From Polymorphobacter multimanifer (GTDB taxonomy: Bacteria; Pseudomonadota; Alphaproteobacteria; Sphingomonadales; Sphingomonadaceae), in NCBI RefSeq assembly GCF_014205635.1, contig NZ_JACIIV010000011.1, positions 1 through 64,000 of the forward strand: a stretch of 64,000 nt of DNA, in the 5' to 3' direction. A program made the translations under genes and the position numbers. Positions 18,279 through 27,208 of the stretch are shown piece after piece (position 1 is the first letter of the stretch; every line of letters starts with the position of its first letter). The notes under the pieces were generated by a model. It saw only the letters and a list, made by a program, of their open reading frames with translations. It was not told where the DNA came from and did no database searches.

Positions 18279-19390
18279 AGATACGCGCTGCCCTGCTCAC
18301 CGAACATGGTGCGACCACGCCCTTTGCGGCATCGGCGCCACTGACGATGACAGCACTCGACCTGGCGCCGCCGGGCCCGCGCGAACTGCTGGTGCGGATC
18401 GAAGCGGCGGGGCTTTGCCATTCCGATCTTTCGGTGGTGAACGGCGATCGGCCGCGTCCGGTGCCGATGGCGCTGGGGCATGAGGCGTGCGCCACGGTGG
18501 TGGCAGCCGGCCCCGGCGCGCGGCTGGCGGCGGGGGACCGGGTGGTGCTGGCGTTCCTGCCGGCATGCGGCAGCTGTGCGGCCTGTGCGGCGGGAACGCC
18601 CTGGCTTTGCGCGCCCGCAGCTGCTGCCAATGGCAAGGGCGAACTGCTCGGCGGCGGGCGGCGGCTGGCGCTCGACGGGGCGGCGGTGAACCATCACCTC
18701 GGCTGCTCGGCCTTTGCCGATTATGCGGTGGTGGACGAGCGCTCGGCGGTGAAGATCGATGCCGACATCGCGCCCGAAATCGCCGCGCTGTTCGGCTGCG
18801 CGGTGCTCACCGGGGTGGGGGCGGTGTTCAATTCGGCGATGCTGCGGCCGGGTGAATCGGTGGCGATCTGGGGGCTGGGCGGGGTCGGGCTGGCGGCGTT
18901 GCTCGGGGCGATTGCAGCGGGGGGCGAGCCAGTGGTGGCGATCGACCCGGTGGCGGAGAAGCGCGCGCTGGCACTCGAGCTCGGCGCACGCGCGGTGGCG
19001 CATCCCGATGAGGCCGAGGCGGTGCTGCGCGGCGTGCTGCCGGGCGGTGCGGATGTGGCGATCGAGAGCGTGGGCAAGGGCGTCGTGCTCGCCGAGGCCT
19101 ATCGACTGACGGCGCGCGGCGGGCGGACGGTGACGGTGGGGCTTCCCAACCCTGCGGATCCGCTGACGATTCCGGCGGTGAGCCTGGTGGCCGATGCCAA
19201 GACGCTGATCGGCAGCTATATGGGGGCTGCGGTGCCGGCGCGGGATATTCCGCGTTATATCGCGCTCTGGCGCGCCGGTCGGCTGCCGGTGGAGCGGTTG
19301 CTGTCGGCGATGCGGCCGATGGGCGAGATCAACGCGGCGCTCGATGATCTCGCGAGCGGTGCGGCGATCCGGCAGATCCTTATTCCGTGA
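18275..19390 (+). CDS. Zinc-dependent alcohol dehydrogenase
   Basis: A 371-residue medium-chain dehydrogenase. The catalytic zinc ligands lie in GLCHSDLSVVNGD and GHEACATVV, the structural zinc site is CGSCAACAAGTPWLC, and the NAD-binding motif is WGLGGVGLAALLGAI. The class-III-like layout (long, with CHSD) suggests activity on an alcohol or aldehyde; the exact substrate is unknown. Its ATG overlaps the racemase stop and its stop overlaps the prepilin peptidase start. Confidence 0.87.
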   Translation: MKIRAALLTEHGATTPFAASAPLTMTALDLAPPGPRELLVRIEAAGLCHSDLSVVNGDRPRPVPMALGHEACATVVAAGPGARLAAGDRVVLAFLPACGSCAACAAGTPWLCAPAAAANGKGELLGGGRRLALDGAAVNHHLGCSAFADYAVVDERSAVKIDADIAPEIAALFGCAVLTGVGAVFNSAMLRPGESVAIWGLGGVGLAALLGAIAAGGEPVVAIDPVAEKRALALELGARAVAHPDEAEAVLRGVLPGGADVAIESVGKGVVLAEAYRLTARGGRTVTVGLPNPADPLTIPAVSLVADAKTLIGSYMGAAVPARDIPRYIALWRAGRLPVERLLSAMRPMGEINAALDDLASGAAIRQILIP

Positions 19391-20133
19391 TGCTGCTGGC
19401 GCTCGCCGGGGTGGTGGGCCTGCTGCTGGGAAGTTTTATCGCCGGCCTGAGCTGGCGCTGGCCGCGCGGCGAGGATGCGCTGTCGGGGCGATCGCGCTGC
19501 GCATCGTGCGGCGCCACGCTGCGCGCGCACGAACTGGTGCCGGTGCTGAGCTGGCTGGTGCAGCGCGGCCGCTGCCGCCGCTGCGGGGCGGCGGTGCCGG
19601 CGCGGCACCTGGCGATCGAATTGGCGGCGGCGGTGGTGGTGGTGGCTCCGATCGCGGTGGCTTCGGGGCTGGAGGGGGTGGCGGGTGCAGGGTTCGGGCT
19701 GTCGCTGTTGCTGCTGCTCGTGCTCGATGCCGAGCATTTCTGGCTGCCGGATGCCGTGGTCTGGCCGCTGGCGGGGCTCGGGCTCTGGCTTGGGCTGGGC
19801 AATCTGCCGGCGCGCGCCATCGGGGCGGTGGCGGGCTTTGGATTATTGTGGCTGATCGCTGTGGGATACAGGCGGCTGAGCGGGCGCGAGGGCATGGGGG
19901 CGGGTGACCCGAAGCTGCTGGGTGCCATCGGTGCCTGGCTCGGCTGGGCGGCGCTCCCGCTGGTGGTGCTGGGTGCAAGCCTGCTCGGGTTGGCGCTGGT
20001 GGCGGCCGACCGGCTGCGCGGTCGCGACGTGGCGCGGGACACCATGCTGCCGCTCGGTGCACTGCTGGCGGCGGTGGCATTTCCGCTTTGGTTGTTGCTG
20101 GCGGCGGGCGCGCTGGATAGGCTGCTGCCATGA
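19390..20133 (+). CDS. gspO: Prepilin peptidase (type II secretion GspO / PilD type)
   Basis: A 247-residue inner-membrane aspartic protease that cleaves the short leader of type II secretion pseudopilins and N-methylates the new terminus. It has the cytoplasmic zinc domain with two CxxC pairs (CASCGATLRAHELVPVLSWL, CRRCGAAV), the first catalytic Asp in LVLDAEHFWLPDA and the second in the GxGDxK motif MGAGDPKLLG. It is separated from the gsp operon, which begins about 17 kb away on the other strand. Start and stop overlap both neighbours. Confidence 0.9.
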   Translation: MLLALAGVVGLLLGSFIAGLSWRWPRGEDALSGRSRCASCGATLRAHELVPVLSWLVQRGRCRRCGAAVPARHLAIELAAAVVVVAPIAVASGLEGVAGAGFGLSLLLLLVLDAEHFWLPDAVVWPLAGLGLWLGLGNLPARAIGAVAGFGLLWLIAVGYRRLSGREGMGAGDPKLLGAIGAWLGWAALPLVVLGASLLGLALVAADRLRGRDVARDTMLPLGALLAAVAFPLWLLLAAGALDRLLP

Positions 20134-20732
20134 GCTTTGAAGATGCGCAGCGCTTGCCGGTGCGGCACGTCGAAATCTGGCAGAAACGCGACTTTCTGAG
20201 TGTGGAGGAGTGCGCAGCGCTGATTGCGCAAGTCGATGCCAAGCGGCGCCCTTCGACGATCGTCGATCCCAATGGCGATCCGGACTTCCGCACTTCCGAG
20301 ACGGGGGATCTTGATGTCACCGACCCGCTCGCGGCTGCGGTGACGCGGCGGATTGCCGATTTTCTGGGCCTCGAGCAGACGCATTGCGAGCCGCTGCAGG
20401 GGCAGCGCTATGCCGAGGGGCAGGAGTTCAAGGCCCACACCGACACGTTCACGCCCGATGGCCTTGGCTATATCGAGCATTGCACGGTTTCGGGCCAGCG
20501 GACCTGGACGGGGATGATCTATCTCAACATGCCCGAAGCCGGGGGCGCAACGCGCTTCAAGAAGCTCGACAAGACGTTCCAGCCAGAGCAGGGCAAGCTG
20601 CTGGCGTGGAACAACCTGCTGCCGAACGGGCTGCCCAACCCGTTGACGCTGCACCAGGGGATGCCGGTGCGCCGGGGGGTGAAGTACATCATCACCGCGT
20701 GGTTTCGGGAGCGGGTTTGGGGGTGGAGCTAG
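20130..20732 (+). CDS. 2OG-Fe(II) oxygenase, prolyl 4-hydroxylase-like
   Basis: A 200-residue non-heme iron dioxygenase using 2-oxoglutarate and oxygen. The iron ligands are His and Asp in FKAHTDTFTP (HxD) and a distal His in TLHQGMPVRRGVKY, where the Arg/Lys binds 2-oxoglutarate. The arrangement matches the prolyl 4-hydroxylase alpha-subunit family; the bacterial substrate is unknown. It is the last gene of the racemase unit and is followed by a hairpin-rich intergenic region. Confidence 0.85.
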   Translation: MSFEDAQRLPVRHVEIWQKRDFLSVEECAALIAQVDAKRRPSTIVDPNGDPDFRTSETGDLDVTDPLAAAVTRRIADFLGLEQTHCEPLQGQRYAEGQEFKAHTDTFTPDGLGYIEHCTVSGQRTWTGMIYLNMPEAGGATRFKKLDKTFQPEQGKLLAWNNLLPNGLPNPLTLHQGMPVRRGVKYIITAWFRERVWGWS

Positions 20733-20742
20733 CGCGGCGACC

Positions 20743-20865
20743 GGATAGCGAAGCTATCCGGCGACTCGCGCGGCGCTCGGCCGGCGGGGCGGCTGGCGCA
20801 CCTGCCAGCCGAACCCGTTCGACGTCGGCCGAGAGATAAGGACGAGCGCCGCGGCAAAGCCGCGG
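20743..20865. repeat. Modular hairpin repeat, copy A (intergenic)
   Basis: Modules in order: hairpin CGGATAGC-GAA-GCTATCCG; the block CGACTCGCGC (20762-20771); GGCCGGCGGGGCGGC (20779-20793); an 8-bp stem CGGCTGGC/GCCAGCCG; CCGAACCCGTTCGACG (20809-20824); hairpin CCGCGGC-AAA-GCCGCGG. The same order of identical blocks and analogous hairpins occurs at 31529-31630. The central stem differs between copies by compensating base pairs. Confidence 0.75.
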
Positions 20866-20950
20866 TTGACGCCTGCCCCGGCGAAGGCCGGGGTCAGACG
20901 AGTTCGGCCAGCGAAGCTGTCCGGCTCGCTGGCCGAGCTTGCGTGAGTCG

Positions 20951-20971
20951 CAGGATAGCTTCGCTATCCTG
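20951..20971. terminator. Perfect 9-bp hairpin at a convergent gene junction
   Basis: CAGGATAGC-TTC-GCTATCCTG lies 15 bases after the stop of the receptor gene on the minus strand. Its stem is nearly the inverse of the first hairpin of the repeat at 20743. No T-run follows. The whole 20733-20985 gap is a chain of such hairpins and holds no gene. Confidence 0.45.
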
Positions 20972-20985
20972 TCGCCACGCTGCGC

Positions 20986-23730
20986 TTAAAAGTTCAGACT
21001 CGCCCCAAGCTGGAACGTCCGCCCCAGTGCATAGGTGTTGTAGTCGATCCGCGACGAGTTGAGCGTCTGGAACTCCTGGAAGCGGGTGTTGGTGAGGTTG
21101 CGGGCTTCGAACTTCAGGTCGAAGTTGAGGCCGGCGATCGGGATCGCCTGGCGCCAGACGAAATCGAGGCGGATGCCGGGGCGCTCGATGAGGTCGGGCA
21201 GCAGCGCGGCGCCACGCTGGCTGACGCGGTCGGACGCATAGTTGAGCAGGATGGTCTGCTCGGACAGGCTGTCCTGGTCCTGCAGGCTGATCTGGAAGTT
21301 GGCGATGTGGTCCGACTGGCCGGTGAGGCGGGCGCCGTCGCGGAACAGGTTGCCGGCCGCCACTTCCTGAAAAGTGGGGTCGATGGCGGTGTCGCCCTGG
21401 CGAACCTGCAGCTTGGACTTGCTGAAGGTGTAGTTGAGCCCGAGCTGGACGCGGCGGCTCTGGAAGAACGCGGCGTCCGACAACGTATCGAGGCCGAAGA
21501 TCTTCTGCACCTCGACTTCGGCGCCATAGAGCTGCGCGCGCGGGGCGTTGCCGAAGGTGGTGGTGATCGTGTCCGACGTGATGAAGGCGATGATCTCGAT
21601 CGGCTTGTTGATCTTCTTGTAGAAGCCGCCGAGCGTGATCCGCTCGTCACGGCCGAAATACCATTCGTAGCGGCCTTCGACGTTGGTCAGCTGGCTGTCC
21701 ACGAGCAGCGGGTTGCCGAAGCTGCCGCGATCATTGTCGGTGTCGAAATAGAACTGGTTGGCGAGCTCACGGAATTGCGGGCGGGCGACGGTCTTTGAGG
21801 CCGAAAGCCGCAGCTGCATGTCTTCGGCAAAGTTCCACGTCGCGGTGCCGGCGGGGAGCCAGTAGTTGCGGTCGATCTGCGTGGCGGGCACATCGACGAA
21901 GCCGGCGTTGTAGAGATCGACCGGGATGACACGCTGGCGGCCCTTTTCGTAGCGCACGCCGGCGACCAGCTGCACGCCATCGGCCGCCTCGACCTCGATC
22001 TGGCCATAGCCGCCATGGACCTTGAGCGAGGCTTCGTAACGCGCCGCACCCGGCTGGGTGTTGGTCTGGGTGAGGAAGATGCCGTAGGTCTGGATGTTGA
22101 AGTCCGACAACAGGAAGTCGGGGCGCTGCTGGATGACGCCGATGGGCAGCGCGTCCGACGGCTGGAAGCGATACTGGAAGAAATCGGACTCGCGCTGGTT
22201 GTCGTTATAGGCGTAGCCGGCGACGATCCGCACCGGCACCGGGAGCGTCTCGAACTTGTAGCCGAGGTCGACCGCGGCGCCATAGACGTTCTCGTTCAGG
22301 CGGCTGAAGGCGATGGTCGCGCCCTGGCCGGGGCCCTGCAGGCCGTTAACAAAATCGTTGATTCCGAACTCTTCCGAAAAGGCGTAGCGGAAGCCGCGCT
22401 CATAGGGCGAGAGGCGCTTGGAGTTGGCATAGGTGCCGCGCACATCGAGGCTGAGGTTGCCGAAGCGGAACTCGCCGACCGCCTGGGTGTCGATGAGCTG
22501 GCGCTCGAAGAAGGCGGTGGCGGTGCGGTTGAGCAGCACGCCGTCGAAATCGGCGGCATTGACGCCGATCTGCTGGCGGGCTTCCTTGATCACGTCCTTC
22601 ACATAAAGGTTGGTGAAGCGGATCTTGTGTTCGCCGAATTCGGCACCGAGCCCGATCAGGCCGTTGACCTTGATGTTGTGTTCGGTCGAGAGGAAATCGA
22701 AATCCTGGTTGATGAGGAGGATCTCCTCGCCGCCGACAACACCGGCGCCGAGCGCATTCTGCTGCTTGCCGGCCTTGGTCTGCCACTCGTTTTCCCAGCC
22801 GGCCGAGGCGATGATGCCGATGCGCACATCACCGATGTCGAAGCTGGTGCCGGCCTGGAAGTTCAGGCCCAGATCGGCGGGAATGTTGGAGTTGCGCTGG
22901 ATGACCGAGGTGTTGGAATTGGTGAAGCTGCGGGCGATGTTCTGCAGCTCGCCGAGGCTGAAGGCGCCGAGGCCGATGACGTTGCCGGTGGCCTGGGCGG
23001 CGCGGAGCGGGCCGGGGACCGAGCGGGTGCCATCATCGAAGCCCCAGGCATCCCAATCGCCACCGCGATAGGTGTAGCCCAGCTCGCCGGTGGTGACGGT
23101 GTTGCCGCCGACGGTGCCGCCGAAGGTGAGGAAGGGCTTGTCGGGCACCGCGCGCGTGGTGAGGTTGATGACGCCGCCGCCGAACTCGCCGGGATAATTG
23201 GCCGAATAGCTCTTCTGGACGACCGACGATGCGAGCACCGAAGTGGGAAACAGATCGAGCGGCACGACGCGGCGCAGCGGATCGGGCGAGGGGATGGGCA
23301 GGCCGTTGAGCAGGGCCAGCGAGTAGCGCTCGCCGAGGCCTCGGACATAGACATATTTGCCGCCCACGACCGACAGGCCGGTGACGCGCTTGAGGGCGCC
23401 GGCGATGTCGCCTTCACCCGAGCGGGCGATATCGGCCTGGCTGAGAACCGAGACGACCTCGCGGGTGGAGCGGATGACGTTGGGGATTCGCGTGCCGATG
23501 ACGACGATTTCATCGAGGCCGCCGCCGCCGGGGGCCGAGATGTCGACCTGTTCCTCGGTGTCAGCCGGGGGCGGTGCTTCGCCGGGCGCAACTTGCTGTG
23601 TCGTGGCTTCGGCGGGCGCCGGTTGTGCGCCCTGCGCGCGACCGGCGCTGGCGAGCGCTGTCGAAGCGAGGAGCATGATCAACAGGCCGCTTGCGGCGCG
23701 ATGACTGGTGGTGGTTTCAATGCGCATCAT
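20986..23730 (-). CDS. Large TonB-dependent receptor (Oar-like)
   Basis: A 914-residue outer-membrane receptor. A signal peptide (LLIMLLASTALASAGRAQG) leads into a Pro/Ala/Gln-rich spacer, then the TonB-box/plug region GLDEIVVIGTRIPNVIRSTR, VYVRGLGERYSLALLNGLP and YPGEFGGGVINLTTRAVP, and a long barrel ending with Phe (LGASLNF). Two adjacent ATGs can start it; GGGGGAC lies upstream. It follows a lipoprotein gene by 125 bases on the same strand; such receptor-lipoprotein pairs are known for nutrient uptake, but the ligand here is unknown. Confidence 0.88.
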   Translation of the reverse strand: MMRIETTTSHRAASGLLIMLLASTALASAGRAQGAQPAPAEATTQQVAPGEAPPPADTEEQVDISAPGGGGLDEIVVIGTRIPNVIRSTREVVSVLSQADIARSGEGDIAGALKRVTGLSVVGGKYVYVRGLGERYSLALLNGLPIPSPDPLRRVVPLDLFPTSVLASSVVQKSYSANYPGEFGGGVINLTTRAVPDKPFLTFGGTVGGNTVTTGELGYTYRGGDWDAWGFDDGTRSVPGPLRAAQATGNVIGLGAFSLGELQNIARSFTNSNTSVIQRNSNIPADLGLNFQAGTSFDIGDVRIGIIASAGWENEWQTKAGKQQNALGAGVVGGEEILLINQDFDFLSTEHNIKVNGLIGLGAEFGEHKIRFTNLYVKDVIKEARQQIGVNAADFDGVLLNRTATAFFERQLIDTQAVGEFRFGNLSLDVRGTYANSKRLSPYERGFRYAFSEEFGINDFVNGLQGPGQGATIAFSRLNENVYGAAVDLGYKFETLPVPVRIVAGYAYNDNQRESDFFQYRFQPSDALPIGVIQQRPDFLLSDFNIQTYGIFLTQTNTQPGAARYEASLKVHGGYGQIEVEAADGVQLVAGVRYEKGRQRVIPVDLYNAGFVDVPATQIDRNYWLPAGTATWNFAEDMQLRLSASKTVARPQFRELANQFYFDTDNDRGSFGNPLLVDSQLTNVEGRYEWYFGRDERITLGGFYKKINKPIEIIAFITSDTITTTFGNAPRAQLYGAEVEVQKIFGLDTLSDAAFFQSRRVQLGLNYTFSKSKLQVRQGDTAIDPTFQEVAAGNLFRDGARLTGQSDHIANFQISLQDQDSLSEQTILLNYASDRVSQRGAALLPDLIERPGIRLDFVWRQAIPIAGLNFDLKFEARNLTNTRFQEFQTLNSSRIDYNTYALGRTFQLGASLNF

Positions 23731-23855
23731 GGCGTCCCCCGGATCGTGCAGTCGTTTCGTGCAGCAGCGCTGCCGCCTGCTGGTGCTGGCCGCCGGTGAC
23801 CCGGACCGGAAGCCAGCGGCGGGCGGCGCCAAGGCAGCGCCGCCCGTCGGCCTCA

Positions 23856-25388
23856 TCAGTTGCCGTTGTCGGCGGGCACGGCTTCGCAGGTGACCTGGCC
23901 GACGAGGCCGCAGGTCCAGCCATCGAACCAGCGATCGGCAGCGTTCTGGAACGCACCGACATAGTTTGCGAAGGTGAGCGGGCCACCGAGGAAGGTCGGG
24001 TTGGTGGCGACGGCCGCCGTCTCGGTGGCCCCAGGCAGGATGCTGTCGGTGAGGGTGGGCGTATAGCTGAGGACGTTGTTGTTGCCGGTCACCAGCGGGG
24101 TGATGAGCGACGCCGGAACATCGGCTTCGTCGCGTACGGTGGTGGCGCAACCGAAGAGGACCGAGCGGAAGATCGGCGGGCCCTGCTCGTCCTGCGCGGC
24201 ATTGGCGGCGGCTGCGGTCTGGTCGCCATCGATATCGAGACAGACTGCGGCGGTGGCCGAGATCAGGCCGTTGACGAAGGCATAGTCGGTGCCACCGCGC
24301 AGCAGCAGCGGATCGGCTGCCCGGCGGTTGACATAGGTGAAGTTGACGACGCGCGGGAAGGAGCGCGGGGTGCGCGCTTCGAAGCCACCGGTTTCGGCTT
24401 CGTGGATGCGGTCCCCGCCCGCCGTGCGCTGCACGACGACGACGAACTGAAGGAAGCCCTTGTACCCGAAATCGGTATCGAGGCTGTCGTCATCGGCGCC
24501 AGTGACGACGATGTAGCGGTGATTGATACGGCCGCCGAACCATTCGATGCCATCGTCCGAGCTGTTGTGGACCTGGATGTTCTCGGCGAAGGTGCCCGAG
24601 CCGACGCCGCCGAAGGTGATGCCGTTCAATTCGTTGCCCGGCGCCACTTCGAACCCGGGATAGCGGATCTGCACATAGCGCATCCGGCCGCTGTTATCGA
24701 TGGCGCGGGCACCGCCATAAAAAGCGTTGGTGAGGCCTTCGATGTTGTTCTGGCAATCGACGCTGCCCGGTGTGGCGGTGCCGATGCAGGTGTGGATCGG
24801 CGCGCGGCCGAGGACGACGAGGCCGCCCCACAGGCCGATCGAGTTGGCGTTGGTGGTGCCTTCGATGTTGGCGCGGGCGGTAAGGATGATGGGGTTGCTG
24901 GCGGTGCCTTCGGCGAAGATCTGCGAACCACGGTTGATGACGAGCGAATCGGCACCCGAGGAGCCGAAGATCTTGACGCCGGGATCGATGGTCAGCGTGC
25001 CTGCGGTTGTGCCGGCGATGGGGGCATCGGGGTTGGCGCCCTGATCCTGGCCGATGTTGACGCGGCCGTTGAGGGCATAGATGACGCCGCGGACGTTCTG
25101 CAGGCGAAGCGCCCCGGTGTAGGTGCCGGAAAGCTGGCAGATCAAGCGGTTGGCGATGGTGCCGGCGGCGGTAAGGGTGCCGGGGCACGAGGTGGCGGGG
25201 CCACCGGGGGTGGGCGTCGGCGTTGGGGTTGGGGTCGGTGTGGGGGCCGGAGTCGGCGTTGGGGCGGGGATGACGATCACGCCTTCGCCGGGCGAGGCGA
25301 TGTCGTTGGCGCCGCTGCAGGCGGCGAGCGCCAGGGCGGAGCCCAGCAGCAGGAAGGTGCGAAGCTTGGTGGGCTGTGCCTGGAGCAT
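23856..25388 (-). CDS. Surface lipoprotein, parallel beta-helix-like, with Thr-Pro linker
   Basis: A 510-residue lipoprotein: signal with lipobox LALAAC, a linker of about nine Thr-Pro repeats, then a Gly/Asn/Ile-rich domain with repeated turns such as TIDPGVKIFGSSGADSLVI and GSQIFAEGTASNPIILTA, which suggests a right-handed beta-helix. Acidic stretches (DDGIEWFGG, GADDDSLDTDFGYKG) could bind calcium. Related lipoproteins are encoded beside Oar-like TonB receptors in several phyla. A partner role for the downstream receptor is inferred. The upstream 143 bases probably hold the promoter, but no clear box is visible. Confidence 0.75.
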   Translation of the reverse strand: MLQAQPTKLRTFLLLGSALALAACSGANDIASPGEGVIVIPAPTPTPAPTPTPTPTPTPTPGGPATSCPGTLTAAGTIANRLICQLSGTYTGALRLQNVRGVIYALNGRVNIGQDQGANPDAPIAGTTAGTLTIDPGVKIFGSSGADSLVINRGSQIFAEGTASNPIILTARANIEGTTNANSIGLWGGLVVLGRAPIHTCIGTATPGSVDCQNNIEGLTNAFYGGARAIDNSGRMRYVQIRYPGFEVAPGNELNGITFGGVGSGTFAENIQVHNSSDDGIEWFGGRINHRYIVVTGADDDSLDTDFGYKGFLQFVVVVQRTAGGDRIHEAETGGFEARTPRSFPRVVNFTYVNRRAADPLLLRGGTDYAFVNGLISATAAVCLDIDGDQTAAAANAAQDEQGPPIFRSVLFGCATTVRDEADVPASLITPLVTGNNNVLSYTPTLTDSILPGATETAAVATNPTFLGGPLTFANYVGAFQNAADRWFDGWTCGLVGQVTCEAVPADNGN

Positions 25389-25531
25389 GATGCGTGTCCC
25401 CTGAAAGTCCCGACGGACTGTTGATTCGTTCAGGCCAGTGCGTTGCACGCCAACATTCAGCGGCAGCCTGACGCAGGAGCCTCTAGGCAAGTTTCGTGAC
25501 GTTGGGATTGCTTCGAGGTGACGCTTTTGTG

Positions 25532-26284
25532 TCAGCGAGCGAGTTGCACCGTGGTTGTGGTTTTTCGACCATCGCGGGAATAATCGAGCTTCACGGCATA
25601 GGCGCCGGCGATTTCTCCAGGCAAATCAATGATCTTTTCTTCGCTGAACAGCGGCTGGTCGTTGATTGCGAGGAGCACATCGCCGGGCCGGAGCCCCGCC
25701 AGCTTGAACAAGGGCACGGCGGCGGGATCGCGCACGGTCCAGCCGCGGACATCGCCGCCGCCAGTGCGCAGCGGCTGCAGGGCCAGCCGGTAATCGTTGC
25801 TGGTGGCGCGGAGTGATGCGGGAGTCGCCTTGAGCGCAGCGCCGGTGGGGGCTGGCGCCGCGGCTTCCGAAGGCGGGGCGGCGGTGCCGTCGAGCATCAG
25901 CGTTTGCAGGCTGCCGTCGGGGGTGCGGAGGGTGGCGCTGCGCGGCGTCAGGCTGGCGAGGATGGCGGTGCCGGGGCGCAACGGCTGACCGATGCGGACG
26001 AGGCGCTGGCGGCCCGCTTCATCCTCGAAAATGGCGGCGCGGGGGAGCAGGACGCCGCGGAGCAGGGTTTGCGAAGGGGGTGAAGGGGGTGCGGGAGGGA
26101 TGTTCGGGGGTTGTGGAGGGGCAGATGGCGGTGGTGCCGTGCTGTCGATCGGGACGGTCGCGGGAGCATCGTCGGATGCGAACATGTCCGGCCGGGCGAC
26201 GGCGATGAGGACGAGCGCAAACCCGAGGCCGCCGGCGATGGCGAGTGCCCATTCGCGCGGGGTGGTGGCGCGCTTTTCAGCCAC
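25532..26284 (-). CDS. Second GspC-like protein (membrane anchor, HR and PDZ domains)
   Basis: A 250-residue protein with GspC architecture: short cytoplasmic N-terminus, one membrane helix (ALAIAGGLGFALVLIAVARP), a Pro-rich linker, a homology-region-like strand set (LLRGVLLPRAAIFEDEAGRQ) and a C-terminal PDZ domain (FKLAGLRPGDVLLAINDQPL). It is the last gene of the gsp operon, while a canonical gspC is first. The start is GTG, overlapping the preceding stop by 8 bases; longer readings run through that gene. It may replace or assist GspC at the inner-membrane platform. Confidence 0.75.
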   Translation of the reverse strand: MAEKRATTPREWALAIAGGLGFALVLIAVARPDMFASDDAPATVPIDSTAPPPSAPPQPPNIPPAPPSPPSQTLLRGVLLPRAAIFEDEAGRQRLVRIGQPLRPGTAILASLTPRSATLRTPDGSLQTLMLDGTAAPPSEAAAPAPTGAALKATPASLRATSNDYRLALQPLRTGGGDVRGWTVRDPAAVPLFKLAGLRPGDVLLAINDQPLFSEEKIIDLPGEIAGAYAVKLDYSRDGRKTTTTVQLAR

Positions 26285-26678
26285 AGCCGATGATGCCGGC
26301 CACCGGCAGCACGACCGCGGTGCCATCGGCGAGGGTGCGGGTGAGAATGCCGTCCTGCACCGTGGCGCTGGCGGCACCGGGTGCGGCTTCGAGGATGAGG
26401 TCGAGCGCCACCGACTCGCCGCCGGCTTCGAACCGGGCGCGCGGGGTGATGCCGAAGGCGGGGTTGCCGGTGGCGGTGCCGGGGACGAGGGCGAGGCTGC
26501 GCGAGGTGCCGGCTTCGGCGAGCAGCAGCGCGCCGCCGACGGGCCACATGGCGAAGCGTTTGCGGCTGGCGCGATCCCAGAGGAACAGCGCGCATTGGCC
26601 GCGCGCCAGCTTTTGCGGCGGCAGTTCGCCGAGCTCGGGCGGGGCGGCAAGGGCGAGTGCCAGGAGCAGGGTCATCAT
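26277..26678 (-). CDS. Unrecognised T2SS-operon protein
   Basis: A 133-residue protein that I do not recognise. It begins with a hydrophobic signal-like segment (MMTLLLALALAAPPELG) and continues as a soluble, beta-rich, presumably periplasmic domain with two cysteines, one near residue 30 (RGQCALFLW) and one at the C-terminal end (IIGCG), which could form a disulfide. Its ATG overlaps the gspN stop and its stop overlaps the second gspC-like start, so it is an integral member of the operon and probably works with the secretion apparatus. Confidence 0.65.
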   Translation of the reverse strand: MMTLLLALALAAPPELGELPPQKLARGQCALFLWDRASRKRFAMWPVGGALLLAEAGTSRSLALVPGTATGNPAFGITPRARFEAGGESVALDLILEAAPGAASATVQDGILTRTLADGTAVVLPVAGIIGCG

Positions 26679-27208
26679 GACAGGGTGAGCCTTCCGGCGG
26701 CGTCGATGCGGGCGCGCAGAGTGATAAGCCCATCGGGGCTGGCGAGATCGACAAGGGCGGCATCGCCGGCGCAGCGGGGGGCGCCGCCGAGGGTGGCGAG
26801 CGACGTGATGACCTCGACCTGGCCGGTGGCGGTGGTGCACTGGCCGGCGGTGAAGCGCAGGGTGAGATTGCTCGTGGTGATGCGCTGGGCGGGAAGCGTG
26901 GCATCGAGCGGGAGGAGGCTGGCGGACAGTCCATCGATGCCGCTGCCGAGGACGGCCTCGCCTTGCAGCGCCGGGCCCTGGAGCCCGAGGCGTATGTTGC
27001 CGCCGAGCAGGGCGGGGGGCTCTGCTGCGAGCTGCACATCGCCGAGCGCCAGCCCGCCGGCTTCGGCGCCGCGCAGGCTGGCGTTCCAAATCGTGCCGTC
27101 CACGGCGGTGGCAGCGATGCCGGCGGGAAGGATGGCGCGGAGCGGAAGCCAGATGAGTGCGCCGAGAGCGAGGCCGATGGTGACCATGAGAATGCGGGTG
27201 CGCATCAT
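26675..27208 (-). CDS. gspN: Type II secretion system protein N
   Basis: A 177-residue bitopic inner-membrane protein: N-terminal helix (MVTIGLALGALIWLPLRAIL), then a periplasmic beta-rich domain with VDGTIWNASLRGAEAGGLALGDVQL, the GxxW(N/x)G-like motif of GspN. GspN is an optional component of the inner-membrane platform. The length is shorter than the approximately 250 residues of classical GspN. It overlaps gspM by 4 bases. Confidence 0.8.
   Translation of the reverse strand: MMRTRILMVTIGLALGALIWLPLRAILPAGIAATAVDGTIWNASLRGAEAGGLALGDVQLAAEPPALLGGNIRLGLQGPALQGEAVLGSGIDGLSASLLPLDATLPAQRITTSNLTLRFTAGQCTTATGQVEVITSLATLGGAPRCAGDAALVDLASPDGLITLRARIDAAGRLTLS

Noticed and set aside
25200..25265. 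Possible CRISPR or minisatellite
   Set aside because: The repeats are short Thr-Pro codon repeats inside the lipoprotein linker, with no spacers.
22015..25424. Two large plus-strand open frames opposite the second receptor and lipoprotein
   Set aside because: Same type of GC-driven shadow; no motifs, no ribosome sites, and the minus strand is clearly coding.
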